A DNA stretch of 64,000 nt. Origin: an uncultured Lachnospiraceae bacterium. GTDB lineage: Bacteria > Bacillota > Clostridia > Lachnospirales > Lachnospiraceae. Where the stretch lies: contig CAKQXY010000002.1 in NCBI GenBank assembly GCA_934292725.1, forward strand, positions 101,867-165,866, in the 5' to 3' direction. Numbering within the stretch: the stretch's first letter is position 1; every line of letters begins with the position of its first letter. A program made the translations under genes and the position numbers. The notes under the pieces are model-generated. The model was not told the DNA's origin and did no database searches. It saw nothing but the letters and a program-made list of their open reading frames with translations. This document shows positions 13,557 through 23,200 of this stretch, piece by piece.

Positions 13557-13955
13557 ATGGCAAAGTATGTATATCCTGCAATTTTTACCCCTGAAGAGGA
13601 CGGTTCTTACTCTATTGTCTTTCCTGATCTGGAAGGTTGCTATACTTGTGGTGATAATCTGGAAGATGGTATCGAAATGGCTGAAGACGCTCTTGCGCTC
13701 GTTCTGTACGGATACGAAAAAGACGGCCGTGAAATTCCTGTTCCTTCTGCCAGATCCGCATTTTCTGTTTCTGGAAATGATTTTGTAAATTTCATCGCCT
13801 GCGATACTATGAAGTATAGAAAAATGTATAATAACAAAGCAGTTAAAAAAACTTTGACCATTCCTGAATGGTTAAACGAGGCAGCTTCTTCAATGGGATT
13901 GAACTTCTCTCAAATCCTTCAGGAAGCTCTAATTCAAAAGGTGCAGGCTAACTAA
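13557..13955 (+). CDS. hicB: HicB antitoxin (132 aa)
   Basis: The N-terminal domain has the HicB pattern YPAIFTPEEDGSYSIVFPDL followed by EGCYTCGDNLEDGIEMAEDA, a partly degraded RNase H-like fold that binds HicA. The C-terminal residues 95-132 (KKTLTIPEWLNEAASSMGLN) form a ribbon-helix-helix DNA-binding domain, so it should autoregulate the promoter at 13284-13312. An AAGGAGG site precedes the ATG. Confidence 0.92.
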   Translation: MAKYVYPAIFTPEEDGSYSIVFPDLEGCYTCGDNLEDGIEMAEDALALVLYGYEKDGREIPVPSARSAFSVSGNDFVNFIACDTMKYRKMYNNKAVKKTLTIPEWLNEAASSMGLNFSQILQEALIQKVQAN

Positions 13956-14026
13956 AACAAAAATGCCCCAGTGCTACCAACACTGAGGCAAATCTACACG
14001 GATAATGATACCCATGTCAACGAAGC
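13954..14026 (-). ncRNA. Candidate small RNA between hicB and int
   Basis: On the minus strand a consensus promoter (TTGACA at 14057-14062, 18-base spacer, TATAAT at 14033-14038) would start an RNA near 14026. It ends at the hairpin 13964-13990 (TGCCTCAGTG, loop of 7, CACTGGGGCA, one mismatch) followed by TTTTTGTTTT. The hairpin has its T-run only on this strand, which supports a leftward transcript of about 70 bases. No reading frame of note lies in it. Target unknown; it ends at the 3' end of hicB. Confidence 0.5.
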
Positions 14027-14052
14027 GAGACTATTATATCATCATCCGCGGG

Positions 14053-14079
14053 CAGGTGTCAATTGAACACCTGTTTTTC
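14053..14079 (+). terminator. Terminator of hicAB ahead of integrase
   Basis: CAGGTGT, loop CAATTGA, ACACCTG, then TTTTTCT. The same palindrome contains the -35 box of the leftward small-RNA promoter, so it could double as an operator. Confidence 0.65.
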
Positions 14080-14107
14080 TTATACTTTTTAAGGAGGATG
14101 ATACACC

Positions 14108-15139
14108 ATGGCAACTGCAAAAAAACTGCCATCCGGAGCTTATCGAGTCCGGATATTTGACCACTATGAAACAAATACTGATGGTGAAAGGAAAGCAATC
14201 TACCAATCTTTCACCGCCCCAACAAAGCGTGAAGCAGAACGAGCAGCTGCGATCTGGGCGGCGAATAAGACCACCCAGCGGCCAGAAAACATCACCGTAA
14301 AGGCTGCGATCGACAAGTACATCGCCGCAAAAGAATCGGTTCTATCTCCGAGTACCATTGATGGATACCGGAAGATGCAGCGCAATGACTACAAAGACAT
14401 TGAGACTTACAATCTCAGGCAGCTGGACTCCACTATCCTGCAAGTATGGATTAGCAATCTTTCTTCCAGAAAGGCACCAAAAAGTGTTCGCAACATTTAT
14501 GCAATGCTCACTGCTACACTGGATATGTTTGCTCCGGATCTGAACATAAAAGTATCACTTCCAGCGCCGATCAAGCCAGATCTGTACTGCCCGGATGACG
14601 AAGACGTGAAAAGATTGCTTACTCACATTGCAGGAAAGGAACTTGAAATCGCTGTCCTGCTGGCAGCCTTTGGCCCGATGCGCCGAGGTGAAATCTGTGC
14701 ACTTGAGTCATCTGACATCAATGGGAATGTTGTAACGGTCTGCAAGGATATGGTTCAAGGTCCTGATCGCAACTGGGTGATTAAACAGCCAAAAACCTAT
14801 TCAAGTTATCGCCAAATCGAATACCCTGATTTTGTAATTGACAAGATCAAAGGAATTGATGGGCGAATTATCCAAGCAACGCCATCACAGATCTCTGATC
14901 GCTTTGCAAGAGCAATTCGCTTTTCTGGTTCGCCCCACTTTCGCTTTCACGATCTGCGACACTATTCTGCATCTATTATGCACGCAATGGGCGTCCCGGA
15001 TCAATATATAATGTCACGAGGCGGCTGGCGAACAGATACCGTATTGAAAGCAGTATATCGCAATACCATCAGCTCTGAGCAGAAAAAACAAGATCAACTT
15101 ATTAACAAACACTTTAAAAGCATGTACGAACATGTATGA
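14108..15139 (+). CDS. int: Tyrosine recombinase (integrase) of the element
   Basis: Length 343. The N-terminus (AKKLPSGAYRVRIFDHYE) is an arm-binding-type beta domain, residues 60-150 the core-binding SAM-like domain, and the rest the catalytic domain. Active-site residues are visible: R in FGPMRRGEICALE, H-x-x-R in HDLRHYSASIMHAMG, W in GGWRT and the nucleophilic Y in LKAVYRNTISSEQ. It integrates and excises the element at the tRNA-Ser site just downstream. AAGGAGGATGATACACC precedes the ATG. Confidence 0.95.
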   Translation: MATAKKLPSGAYRVRIFDHYETNTDGERKAIYQSFTAPTKREAERAAAIWAANKTTQRPENITVKAAIDKYIAAKESVLSPSTIDGYRKMQRNDYKDIETYNLRQLDSTILQVWISNLSSRKAPKSVRNIYAMLTATLDMFAPDLNIKVSLPAPIKPDLYCPDDEDVKRLLTHIAGKELEIAVLLAAFGPMRRGEICALESSDINGNVVTVCKDMVQGPDRNWVIKQPKTYSSYRQIEYPDFVIDKIKGIDGRIIQATPSQISDRFARAIRFSGSPHFRFHDLRHYSASIMHAMGVPDQYIMSRGGWRTDTVLKAVYRNTISSEQKKQDQLINKHFKSMYEHV

Positions 15140-15168
15140 CACGAAATATGACACGGTACTTTAAAAAT

Positions 15169-15255
15169 CCAGTAAATATGCGGATTCAAAGCATTTTCTT
15201 AACGGGTTCAAATCCCACTCGCTCCGCTTTTTGTTAATATCCGCATAATTACTGG
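15169..15255. repeat. Long inverted repeat around the attachment site
   Basis: CCAGTAAATATGCGGAT (15169-15185) and ATCCGCATAATTACTGG (15239-15255) match at 16 of 17 positions when inverted and bracket the tRNA fragment. The core GCGGAT/ATCCGC occurs a third time at about 15269. These could be integrase arm or core sites. Confidence 0.6.
15204..15226 (+). other. Attachment site: 3' end of a tRNA-Ser gene
   Basis: GGGTTCAAATCCCAC followed by TCGCTCCG is a T-loop, the 3' half of the T-stem, an acceptor strand and a G discriminator. An acceptor strand of TCGCTCC with G73 is typical of tRNA-Ser. The upstream part does not complete the T-stem or a tRNA, so this is the displaced 3' end left at one edge of an element integrated into a tRNA gene. 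The intact gene should lie beyond the left edge of the window. Confidence 0.65.
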
Positions 15256-15307
15256 AATGTTCGAGAATCCGCTTAAAATAAGGGGTTTCGGACATTTTTT
15301 ATTACAT

Positions 15308-15339
15308 AAAAATACCCCCGGCGCTTGCAGCACCAGGGG
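15308..15339 (-). terminator. Terminator of the GH28 gene
   Basis: On the minus strand CCCCTGGTGC and GCGCCGGGGG form a 10-bp stem (with G-T pairs), followed by TATTTTTATG. Confidence 0.8.
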
Positions 15340-15363
15340 CACATAAAAATATCTTTGTCAGGA

Positions 15364-16923
15364 TCAATCCTGCTCTTCTTCTACATTTTCAACACCGCTA
15401 AGGCAAAGTCTCTCGCCATCCTGACCGTCTATTGAGACATTATTAAGTATCAGATTTTTAACATTTCCAATCACAAGTCCCAGTCTGCTTGCCGGCTCGC
15501 ATCCCATCATCATGGCTGCAACACCTGTCTGTGCCTCTTTTGCATATGTGATAGAAACGTTATCAAATACAAGACGCTCTATCTTCTGCTCTGGAAGACC
15601 ATAGATGTACGCACCACAATAATGTGCATTGCGGCAGACAATATTGCGAAACTCAATTGATTCAATCTTCGGTGTACGTTCATCAACTGGAAGCGCTTCT
15701 TTTGTTCCGACATATTCTGTACGGCCATCTGGATCACAGAAATAAAAGCTGTTTACTACAAATGGTGCTTTTACACCTTCTAACTCAAGATCTTCAAATA
15801 CAATTCCCTTTAATACAGAATCTTTTCCGCGGCCGCGTCTTGTTTTTACACGAAGACCTCTGTCTGTGTTTGAAAAACGGCACTTCGAAATATGAATATC
15901 ATCAACACCTGCTGCAATCTCACTTCCTACCGTGACAGCGCCATGACCATCCTGCATCCAGGACTGACGAATATGGATATGCTTTGACGGAACCTTAAAT
16001 TTCTTGCCCATATAAATCTTTCCTGATTTAATTGCAATACAATCATCACCTACAGAGAAATGAACGCCTGCAATCTCGACATTTGTACATGATTCTGGAT
16101 CACATCCATCTGTATTGTGAGAATTTGCCGGTCCCTTTACTTCCATATCTAAGAAGCGAATCTGACTTGAAAAATATGGATGCAAATTCCATGCCGGTGA
16201 ATTTTGTACTGTAACACCTACAACAGTAATGTTTTCACAATGATTTAGGAAAATCATTCTTGGTCTCCATGCACGAATCTTGTCCTTTGGACGGCTCCAC
16301 CAATTCTCAAAATCAGCACGGCCATCAAGAACACCCTTACCGCAGATAGTAACATTTTTTACATGGATTCCTGTAATCATTGATGCAAAGCTGTCAATCG
16401 GATTTCCCTCCCAGCTTCCAAGATTATAGTATCCATCCTCGTTGTCATACTCAATCTGTCCTGGAAGAATCGGTGTACGCGCGCGGTCATAAATACCTGC
16501 TAACACTGCATTTTCCTGCAGCTCCAGAATCATATCACTCTTTAAAAACAGCGCTGTTACAGGATAAGTACCCTTTGGAATCAAAACTCTTGCCTTCTCA
16601 GGGCAGCAAAGAATGGCTGCCTGAATCGCGCTTGTATCGTCATGAACACCATCACCAAATGCACCAAAATCTCTGACGTTTAATGTGATTGGTTCCGGCT
16701 CGGTATGAAATGTAACTGTTTCAGAGGTTTCATTTGCACGCACCAGCATAATCTCATAATCAGTATCTGGAAGCAGACCATCGATTGTCTGAATCATTCT
16801 GTGGAAAACGCCCTTTAAGCGGCCATTTACCCAAATTTCGTAGCTCGCAGTTTCGTAAATTGCATCCTCATCTAACTCAATTGTCACATGTCGGGATGAG
16901 CAAAATAATATATGAAAATTCAT
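15364..16923 (-). CDS. GH28 family polygalacturonase-like hydrolase (519 aa)
   Basis: Residues 1-75 form a fibronectin-like beta domain. The right-handed beta-helix starts NVRDFGAFGDGVHDDTSAIQ, and the GH28 active-site motifs follow: HNTDGCDPES (NTD), GDDCIAIKSG (DD) and DGHGAVTVGSE (G-H-G); RGLRVKTRRGRGKD supplies the basic R-x-K site. It hydrolyses galacturonic acid linkages in pectin. There is no signal peptide, so it probably acts on short oligogalacturonides in the cytoplasm. AAAGGAGTATATC precedes the ATG. The leader contains a strong hairpin and a dispersed repeat. Confidence 0.9.
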   Translation of the reverse strand: MNFHILFCSSRHVTIELDEDAIYETASYEIWVNGRLKGVFHRMIQTIDGLLPDTDYEIMLVRANETSETVTFHTEPEPITLNVRDFGAFGDGVHDDTSAIQAAILCCPEKARVLIPKGTYPVTALFLKSDMILELQENAVLAGIYDRARTPILPGQIEYDNEDGYYNLGSWEGNPIDSFASMITGIHVKNVTICGKGVLDGRADFENWWSRPKDKIRAWRPRMIFLNHCENITVVGVTVQNSPAWNLHPYFSSQIRFLDMEVKGPANSHNTDGCDPESCTNVEIAGVHFSVGDDCIAIKSGKIYMGKKFKVPSKHIHIRQSWMQDGHGAVTVGSEIAAGVDDIHISKCRFSNTDRGLRVKTRRGRGKDSVLKGIVFEDLELEGVKAPFVVNSFYFCDPDGRTEYVGTKEALPVDERTPKIESIEFRNIVCRNAHYCGAYIYGLPEQKIERLVFDNVSITYAKEAQTGVAAMMMGCEPASRLGLVIGNVKNLILNNVSIDGQDGERLCLSGVENVEEEQD

Positions 16924-16946
16924 GATATACTCCTTTTAATGATGTT

Positions 16947-16970
16947 GGGGTCAAAAGGTATTTTGACCCC
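16947..16970. promoter_or_regulatory. Perfect hairpin in the GH28 leader
   Basis: GGGGTCAAAA, loop GGTA, TTTTGACCCC: 10-bp stem starting 23 bases upstream of the GH28 ATG. Related GGGTCAAAAGG sequence recurs at the far end of the adjoining repeat element, so it may belong to it. Confidence 0.5.
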
Positions 16971-16973
16971 TTT

Positions 16974-17144
16974 GATACCAGATTGCTACGTGCTTTGCAC
17001 TCTCGCAATCTTCAAAAACATTCGTAATCCGCTCATTTTTCTTTGAAAAATGGCTACTTACTCATATTTTTGGCGGGTCAAGAGTTCAAAAAACCTCTTG
17101 CAAGCAAGCTTGCATCGGTTTTCTGACCTTTTGACCCTGGTATC
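16974..17144. repeat. Dispersed intergenic repeat, copy A
   Basis: 171 bases bounded by GATACCAG and CTGGTATC. Internal blocks (CTCTCGCAAT, AAAAACATTCG, CTCAT, CCTCTT-x-CAAGCA, GACCCT) recur in the same order in the gap before guaB (55399-55565). It holds no reading frame of note. Confidence 0.7.
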
Positions 17145-17165
17145 TTTAATGTAATTACAGTTTCG

Positions 17166-17882
17166 TTATGCCTCTAATTTCTGCTTTGCCATCTCCATCA
17201 GCACCATTGCAGCCTCAAGCTGATCATTATTACGCTCATGACGGCAAATCACACGATACCATTCTAAAAGCAATCCCTGATATTTATAAGGAAGTAAAAT
17301 TTTCTGACTGCATGCCTCATAAACAGCTGCCAGAATCAAGATTCGCTGCAGTGCATCAAGTGTGGCAAAATTTTCGCAAAGCACAGAAAAGGTCTCCTTG
17401 AAAAGATCGGTGATCTGAGCCTGATACTCAAAAACACCCTCCTTCATTGCCTTTTTAATCTGTGTCAAGCCATACAGATACCAGCCATCACGCTGTGTTT
17501 TCTCTACCTGACACAGCTGACGATAAATATTCTCGTAATACTGGAGTGTACCATATTTAGTCTCATACTCTGTAAAGAAACTAAGTTCGTAGAACACCTG
17601 CTGACCTGTCAAATGAACATCTTTACTATTTTCGCTGCAATATTTTGCAGTCAATTCTTCACGAAGTTTATTTAATGATTCGCGTCTTTCTGGATTTCGC
17701 TCGACAGCCCACAGCCAAACACTGGCATATTCTACATTTGTCTGTTCTGTGCTTATTGCACCAAGACGATCTGCAGCTGCACTTAAGCCAAGCTGCTCAT
17801 AAACACGCAGAAGTGCCTTTGCACTTAGCGCATCCACCTCCTTTAGTTCGTAGATCCAATTCTGGATTTCTTCCTGCATCAT
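17166..17882 (-). CDS. Hypothetical all-helical protein beside GH28 (238 aa)
   Basis: The sequence is almost entirely helical, with many Glu/Gln/Leu residues and recurring aromatic positions (YELSFFTEYETKYGTLQYYE). The N-terminus reads MMQEEIQNWIYELKEVDALS. It has no signal peptide, membrane segment or catalytic motif that I can see. It lies between the PHP gene and the GH28 gene, separated from GH28 by a repeat element, so a link with pectin metabolism is not assured. Family not recognised. Confidence 0.7.
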   Translation of the reverse strand: MMQEEIQNWIYELKEVDALSAKALLRVYEQLGLSAAADRLGAISTEQTNVEYASVWLWAVERNPERRESLNKLREELTAKYCSENSKDVHLTGQQVFYELSFFTEYETKYGTLQYYENIYRQLCQVEKTQRDGWYLYGLTQIKKAMKEGVFEYQAQITDLFKETFSVLCENFATLDALQRILILAAVYEACSQKILLPYKYQGLLLEWYRVICRHERNNDQLEAAMVLMEMAKQKLEA

Positions 17883-17944
17883 GGTAAATCCCCTTTCTTA
17901 CTGGACATCAATTCCTGTTTATGTTATTATTATAGAATAAGCAT

Positions 17945-18787
17945 TTATGCAAGCAGCCAATTTGCAAATGCATCCGGTACATAAAGATTTCCCAGTCCTG
18001 TCCCAAGCTGAATATCTGGCTTAGGAGCTCCATGGTAATCTGAACCTCCGGTCATGTGAAGCTCATTTTTTACGGCAAGTGCACGAAGTTCCCGCTCCTG
18101 CGCATTTGTGTAGGTAGAATAGACAACCTCGATTCCTTCTAATCCACATGCCTTTAAGTCCTTTATGACCTTATCTAACACGGTCAGACTAAGACGATAC
18201 TGCGGTGGATGCGCCAAAACTGGATGTCCTCCTGCCTCACGAATACAGGTAATTGCTTCTTTTGCAGTTACCCCTTCTTTTGGAATGTAGCACGACTTTC
18301 CATCTCCAAGATAGCGGTCAAATGCCTCTTTTACAGAGGATACGATACCTTTTTCATGAAGATATTGTGCAAAATGAGCTCTCGTGATTACAGATCGGTC
18401 AAAACGGGCATAAAATTCGTCCTTGTCAATATTGTAAACGTTTTCGCTGATTAGACGCAGCATTTTCTCGTTTCTTTCTTGACGAAGCTCACCATATTGC
18501 TCCAACTTTTTTAAAAATGGTACATCTGTCTCATCAACACCAAGACCAAGAATGTGAAATTCCTTCACAACATTTCCAAGATCATAAAGACTGGAAATCT
18601 CAATTCCTGGAATCAATGTAATAGACAGATCTTCTGCTGACTTCTTTGCCTCTTTGATACCACTTACAGTATCGTGATCTGTCAATGCAATTGCCGAAAG
18701 CTTTTTCTCATATGCAAGTTCCATTAGCTCAGACGGTGTAAGAGAGCCATCTGAACAGCAGGAATGCGTGTGTAGGTCAACTGCCAT
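17945..18787 (-). CDS. PHP-domain phosphoesterase (280 aa)
   Basis: The PHP signature is complete: VDLHTHSCCSDGSLTP at the N-terminus, ALTDHDTVSGI at residue 35, PGIEIS at residue 60, HPVLAHPPQYRL near residue 190 and GGSDYHGAPKPDIQLG near residue 250; the His and Asp residues would bind three metal ions. The closest known function is that of the YciV/RnaAM group, which digests short RNA or 3',5'-nucleoside bisphosphates. AAGGAGGAACT precedes the ATG. Clear family, inferred substrate. Confidence 0.88.
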   Translation of the reverse strand: MAVDLHTHSCCSDGSLTPSELMELAYEKKLSAIALTDHDTVSGIKEAKKSAEDLSITLIPGIEISSLYDLGNVVKEFHILGLGVDETDVPFLKKLEQYGELRQERNEKMLRLISENVYNIDKDEFYARFDRSVITRAHFAQYLHEKGIVSSVKEAFDRYLGDGKSCYIPKEGVTAKEAITCIREAGGHPVLAHPPQYRLSLTVLDKVIKDLKACGLEGIEVVYSTYTNAQERELRALAVKNELHMTGGSDYHGAPKPDIQLGTGLGNLYVPDAFANWLLA

Positions 18788-18872
18788 AGTTCCTCCTTCG
18801 TTTTAACTGAGTTGGATGTTCTTATTATAGCATTAAATGCTTCCATCATGCAATAGAAAGGTCAGGTTTTCC

Positions 18873-20279
18873 ATGTTAAAGCATAAGACAAAATTTACCG
18901 CTTTACTTCTTGCAGCCGGAACTTGTTTTTCCGGCACAATTTGTACATTTGCTGAAAGTACAAGTTCTGCTGACGCTGCAAATGCTACAGAAGTTTTTTC
19001 CACCCCACTGTATACATCCGGTCTGTATAGTACAGATGAACAGCCAGAAGGCGTCACTGTGACACACGATATCTATCTGGATTATGACAATAATCTGGTA
19101 AAAGACAACTATCTGATTCAAAATGAATCAGATACCGATGTTTCGTTTGACATTCTGATTCCGCAGATTGCATCATTAGCATCAGAACCAGAACAGCTGT
19201 ATAACTTCTATGCACATGCCTATGATTCCACAGACAGTGAAACACTTAAATCTCTTGATCTGTTTGCAGATACTGATGCTGCTTCCTTTGAGGAATCATC
19301 ATACTATTCTCCTTTATTTTCAGCAAATGGGCTTGGAGAAAGTACTCTGACACTTGACGAACTGTATCAGGGACAGATTTACAATACTGCAATCCCAGAG
19401 GATAAGGGTGTTCTCTATCACCTGTCAAGACCTCTCACTGATTCTGTACTTGATGAACAAGTATGTCTGTCTATCTCAGGGCTTAGTGACAACTGCCATA
19501 TTTATCCGCTCGGCTGCAGCTATTCCACGACAGATGATGGCTATGAGCTTTCCATCAGTGAAAATTTCAGCGATTGCTATGTTTTTTTGACTGGAGCTGA
19601 GGATACTGATTTTACAGTTTCTCTGCTTGAGACAGAAGGTGCCAAGACCGATGCCGAGAAATTCTCAATGGACGATGAATCTTCTGATTTGAAATCCTAC
19701 CTTGAATTTTGCTGTGACTGGTATCTGGATCAAAATAAGGATACCACACAGGCAACACCAGAGCTTCTTCTTTCCAATCTGGCCGACTACTTTGGCCGAA
19801 GCTCCGTAACGGTTTCGATTGATCTGCTTCCGACAATCGACTGGCTGACCCAGCAAAAACGCTTCCTTGTTCATCAGTATACTGTCACCGTTCCGGCAGG
19901 ATCTTCTGCATTTGCATGGACCGAGCGTGAAACAGAGCTTTCCAAAAAAGAAGTCACATTAAGCGCACAGCTTTCAAAAGACACTGCATCATATGCAAAA
20001 GTTTTGGATACTGTAACTGTATCTCTTCCAGATGGCTATTCATCATTGATTGTCAGAAATTCAGAGAACAAAAAACTCTCTGATACTGGATCAAGCAGTG
20101 ATAACCATTTGATCACTTATTCCATTAAATCATATAAGGGTGACACCTACAGCGTTGCCCTGTTTAAGACTCCGATGTGGAATGCCACCCTTAAATATAT
20201 GCCTATTTTTATTGTTATTATGGCAGTATTTATGTTACTTTGCCTGATTAGCTACCTCTCCCGCAGAAAGAAGAGCTAA
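18873..20279 (+). CDS. Secreted, membrane-anchored hypothetical protein (468 aa)
   Basis: The chosen ATG (after GAAAGGTCAGG) gives a classical signal peptide, MLKHKTKFTALLLAAGTCFS followed by an A-E-S cleavage region. A long beta-rich, Ser/Thr/Asp-rich extracellular region follows. The C-terminus has one membrane helix (FIVIMAVFMLLCLISYLS) and a basic tail RRKKS. No sortase motif or enzymatic domain is visible. It is transcribed toward the SNF2 helicase gene and overlaps its 3' end by 45 bases. Function unknown, perhaps envelope sensing. Confidence 0.8.
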   Translation: MLKHKTKFTALLLAAGTCFSGTICTFAESTSSADAANATEVFSTPLYTSGLYSTDEQPEGVTVTHDIYLDYDNNLVKDNYLIQNESDTDVSFDILIPQIASLASEPEQLYNFYAHAYDSTDSETLKSLDLFADTDAASFEESSYYSPLFSANGLGESTLTLDELYQGQIYNTAIPEDKGVLYHLSRPLTDSVLDEQVCLSISGLSDNCHIYPLGCSYSTTDDGYELSISENFSDCYVFLTGAEDTDFTVSLLETEGAKTDAEKFSMDDESSDLKSYLEFCCDWYLDQNKDTTQATPELLLSNLADYFGRSSVTVSIDLLPTIDWLTQQKRFLVHQYTVTVPAGSSAFAWTERETELSKKEVTLSAQLSKDTASYAKVLDTVTVSLPDGYSSLIVRNSENKKLSDTGSSSDNHLITYSIKSYKGDTYSVALFKTPMWNATLKYMPIFIVIMAVFMLLCLISYLSRRKKS

Positions 20280-23200
20280 CAGCTCATCCTTAGACATCGA
20301 TGCAATAGCTCCGAAGTCCATGGAAAGAATATCGTCTGATAATGCTTTCTTGGACTCTTGGAGCTTTATTATTCCCTCCTCAAGAGAGTCCTTTGCGATC
20401 AAACGGTACACCGTTACTGTATTTTTCTGTCCAATTCTGTGTGCACGGTCAGTTGCCTGATTCTGTGCTGCCACATTCCACCACGGATCGTAGTGAATTA
20501 CAATATCTGCCGCCGTTAAGTTTAATCCCGTGCCGCCTGCTTTTAGTGAAATCAAAAATACAGGTGTATCGTCATTCTGGAACTCATCAACAAGGCGCTG
20601 ACGCTCCTGCTTATCTGTATTTCCTGTCAGACAATAATACTTTGTATTCTGCTCAGCTAAGCGCTCGCGAATCAAATCTAACATTGATGTAAACTGAGAG
20701 AACAATAATACTTTATGTTTTCCCTTTACAGCACGCTGCACAAGCTCCATACAAGCCTCAAGCTTAGCAGAGCTTCCCTGATAATCATCATAGCAAAGTG
20801 CTGGATGACAACAAATTTGACGAAGCTTTGTCAGCTGACTCAAGATGAATATCTTGTTCTTCTCATAATATGCACTGTCAATACCCTGCAGCTGATCAAC
20901 AAGCTGCTTATGAGCAGCAAGATACAGCTTTCTTTGCTCTTCTTCCATTCCAGAATAAATTGTCTTTTCATCCTTTTCAGGAAGATCTGAAAGCACCTGA
21001 GACTTTGATCTTCGAAGCAAAAATGGTGCTGTCATTTTGCGCAGACGATTTCTCGCCGCTGCATCCTCATTTTTCATGATCGGCATCTCAAATTGTTTTC
21101 TAAAACGTGTATAGCTGTACAGATAACCCGGCATCAGGTAGTCAAAAATACTCCACAGCTCACTTAAGCTATTTTCAATCGGAGTTCCAGTAAGAGCAAG
21201 ACGATATGCTGCATTTAGCTGCTTAACAGCCTTAGCATTCATTGTCATATGGTTTTTGATATACTGTGCCTCATCAAGAATCTGATAGAAAAATTTACAG
21301 CCTTCATAGATCTCAAGATCTCTGCGAAGAAGATCATATGACGTAATCAACACATCATACGATGTATATTGCTCAATCAGTTCTTTTCTCTCCTTTGCAT
21401 TTCCAGCTACAACCTGAATGCGCAAGCTTGGTGCAAATAGTTCCAGCTCATGCTGCCAGTTGTAAATAAGTGATGCCGGACAGACAATAATTGAGCTTCC
21501 CTTTCCCTGATCAGATACTAGCAGTGTAATTGTCTGCAAAGTTTTTCCAAGACCCATATCATCTGCCAATATTCCATTAAAATGATAATCCTGCAGCATT
21601 TTTAGCCAACGATATCCATAGACCTGATACTCGCGAAGCGTTGCTCCAATAGCTTCTGGAACTGGATACATTTCCAGCTCAGTGCGTTTCATGCGCTCAG
21701 CCATGTCGCGAATCTCCTTGCCTGGCTGATAATCAATGCCCTGCATAGATGCAAGCATCTCATCTGCAAATAGGAAGCGATATCCCGGAAGACTTACAGG
21801 CCTGTCAACTGCTTCACGGGCATCAATATCCATCACATCCTCAAATTCTGCCAGTTTATCTGCAAACTCATCACTTAGCTTTAAGATTCTGCCATCCTCA
21901 AGGCGATGATAATGCTGTTTTTCATGGTAAGCCCTAAGCACATCCTTTAACTGCTTTTCACTTAATCCATCACTCTCAAAGCCAAGCTCCAAGAAATGAT
22001 CCATAAAGCGCATGCCAGCCTTGATCTGAGGTGCCTCATCAAAATGAAGATCTGCCAGACCATCCTCTAGCACAACACTTCCAAATGAATATAGCTGTGG
22101 CAGGCAAAACTCCAAAAAACGTCCAATATCATCTCCATTTTCGATAATATAACGCTCACAATCTTCCTGACCATTTTCTTCATCTTTTTCCATACTTGGA
22201 AGATAACTTTCAAGAAGGTCTTTTAATGCCTGCTCCTTTTCCACATCACGCACAAGATTCGTATCTGACTTTTCACCAATATGAACGATTCTTTTGCCAT
22301 AGCGCGCCTCCATCTTCAGCTCAAGAATATCCCACAAGTTGATGGTAAATTTCACCTGAAGCATTGGCGGAACAAATTCTTCCAGCGACAAATCTCGGCA
22401 TTCCAAATTAATATTTTCCTGAATCTCTGGAAGCACATAATGAATAAATGACGGAAAATCACCATTGTTAATATCCATATATCCGCTTCCCGGATAAGCA
22501 ACCTGCAGCAGATTTTTGTAGAAAATCCTAAGAGCGCGACTGTAATATTCATCACAAATATAAACTGTATCTTCTCCAAAAAGATAAATATGGCGATTTC
22601 CCTCTGCTAACTTCCACTTATCCGGAAGCCACAGTCTTGCGCCATCCTTTCCCTTTTTCTCTAATATCAGCTTTACCTGCGGATTTTCCTTTACAACATG
22701 AACCATACGGCTCTTGCCATCCTCGATTAGTTCAAGCTCTCTGCCGCAAAATGCTTTCATATACAAATCGGCAAAGCCTTCCTCAAGCTCAACATTTGAA
22801 ATTTTCCTATCAAATGTATATTTTTCCTGCTGAGACCAATGATTCAAATAGGAATCAATCTGCAGACAAATGACCTGAATCAATGCTGCCGAATCAGAAT
22901 CATATGAATATTCACAGTTTGGATACGAAAGCTGCTTGCCAAAAGAAATGTCCTCACCTTTTTGATAGCTCTGTTTAAAGGCAGTCAGATCGCGAATAGG
23001 ATAAAGATGACGTGTTCCGGCAAAAAATTCCAGCCCGATTTTCTTTCCCTCTGTCACAAACTTTGGTACTACTTTTACATCTGAAATGTTGGATTTTTGA
23101 TACTGCAGCGTATAACGCTTCTCGTATGCCTGAATCATACTTATGCAGGCAGCTGAGGTATGAACACTTGATACAAGCTCTCCCTCACAAAAATATTGCA

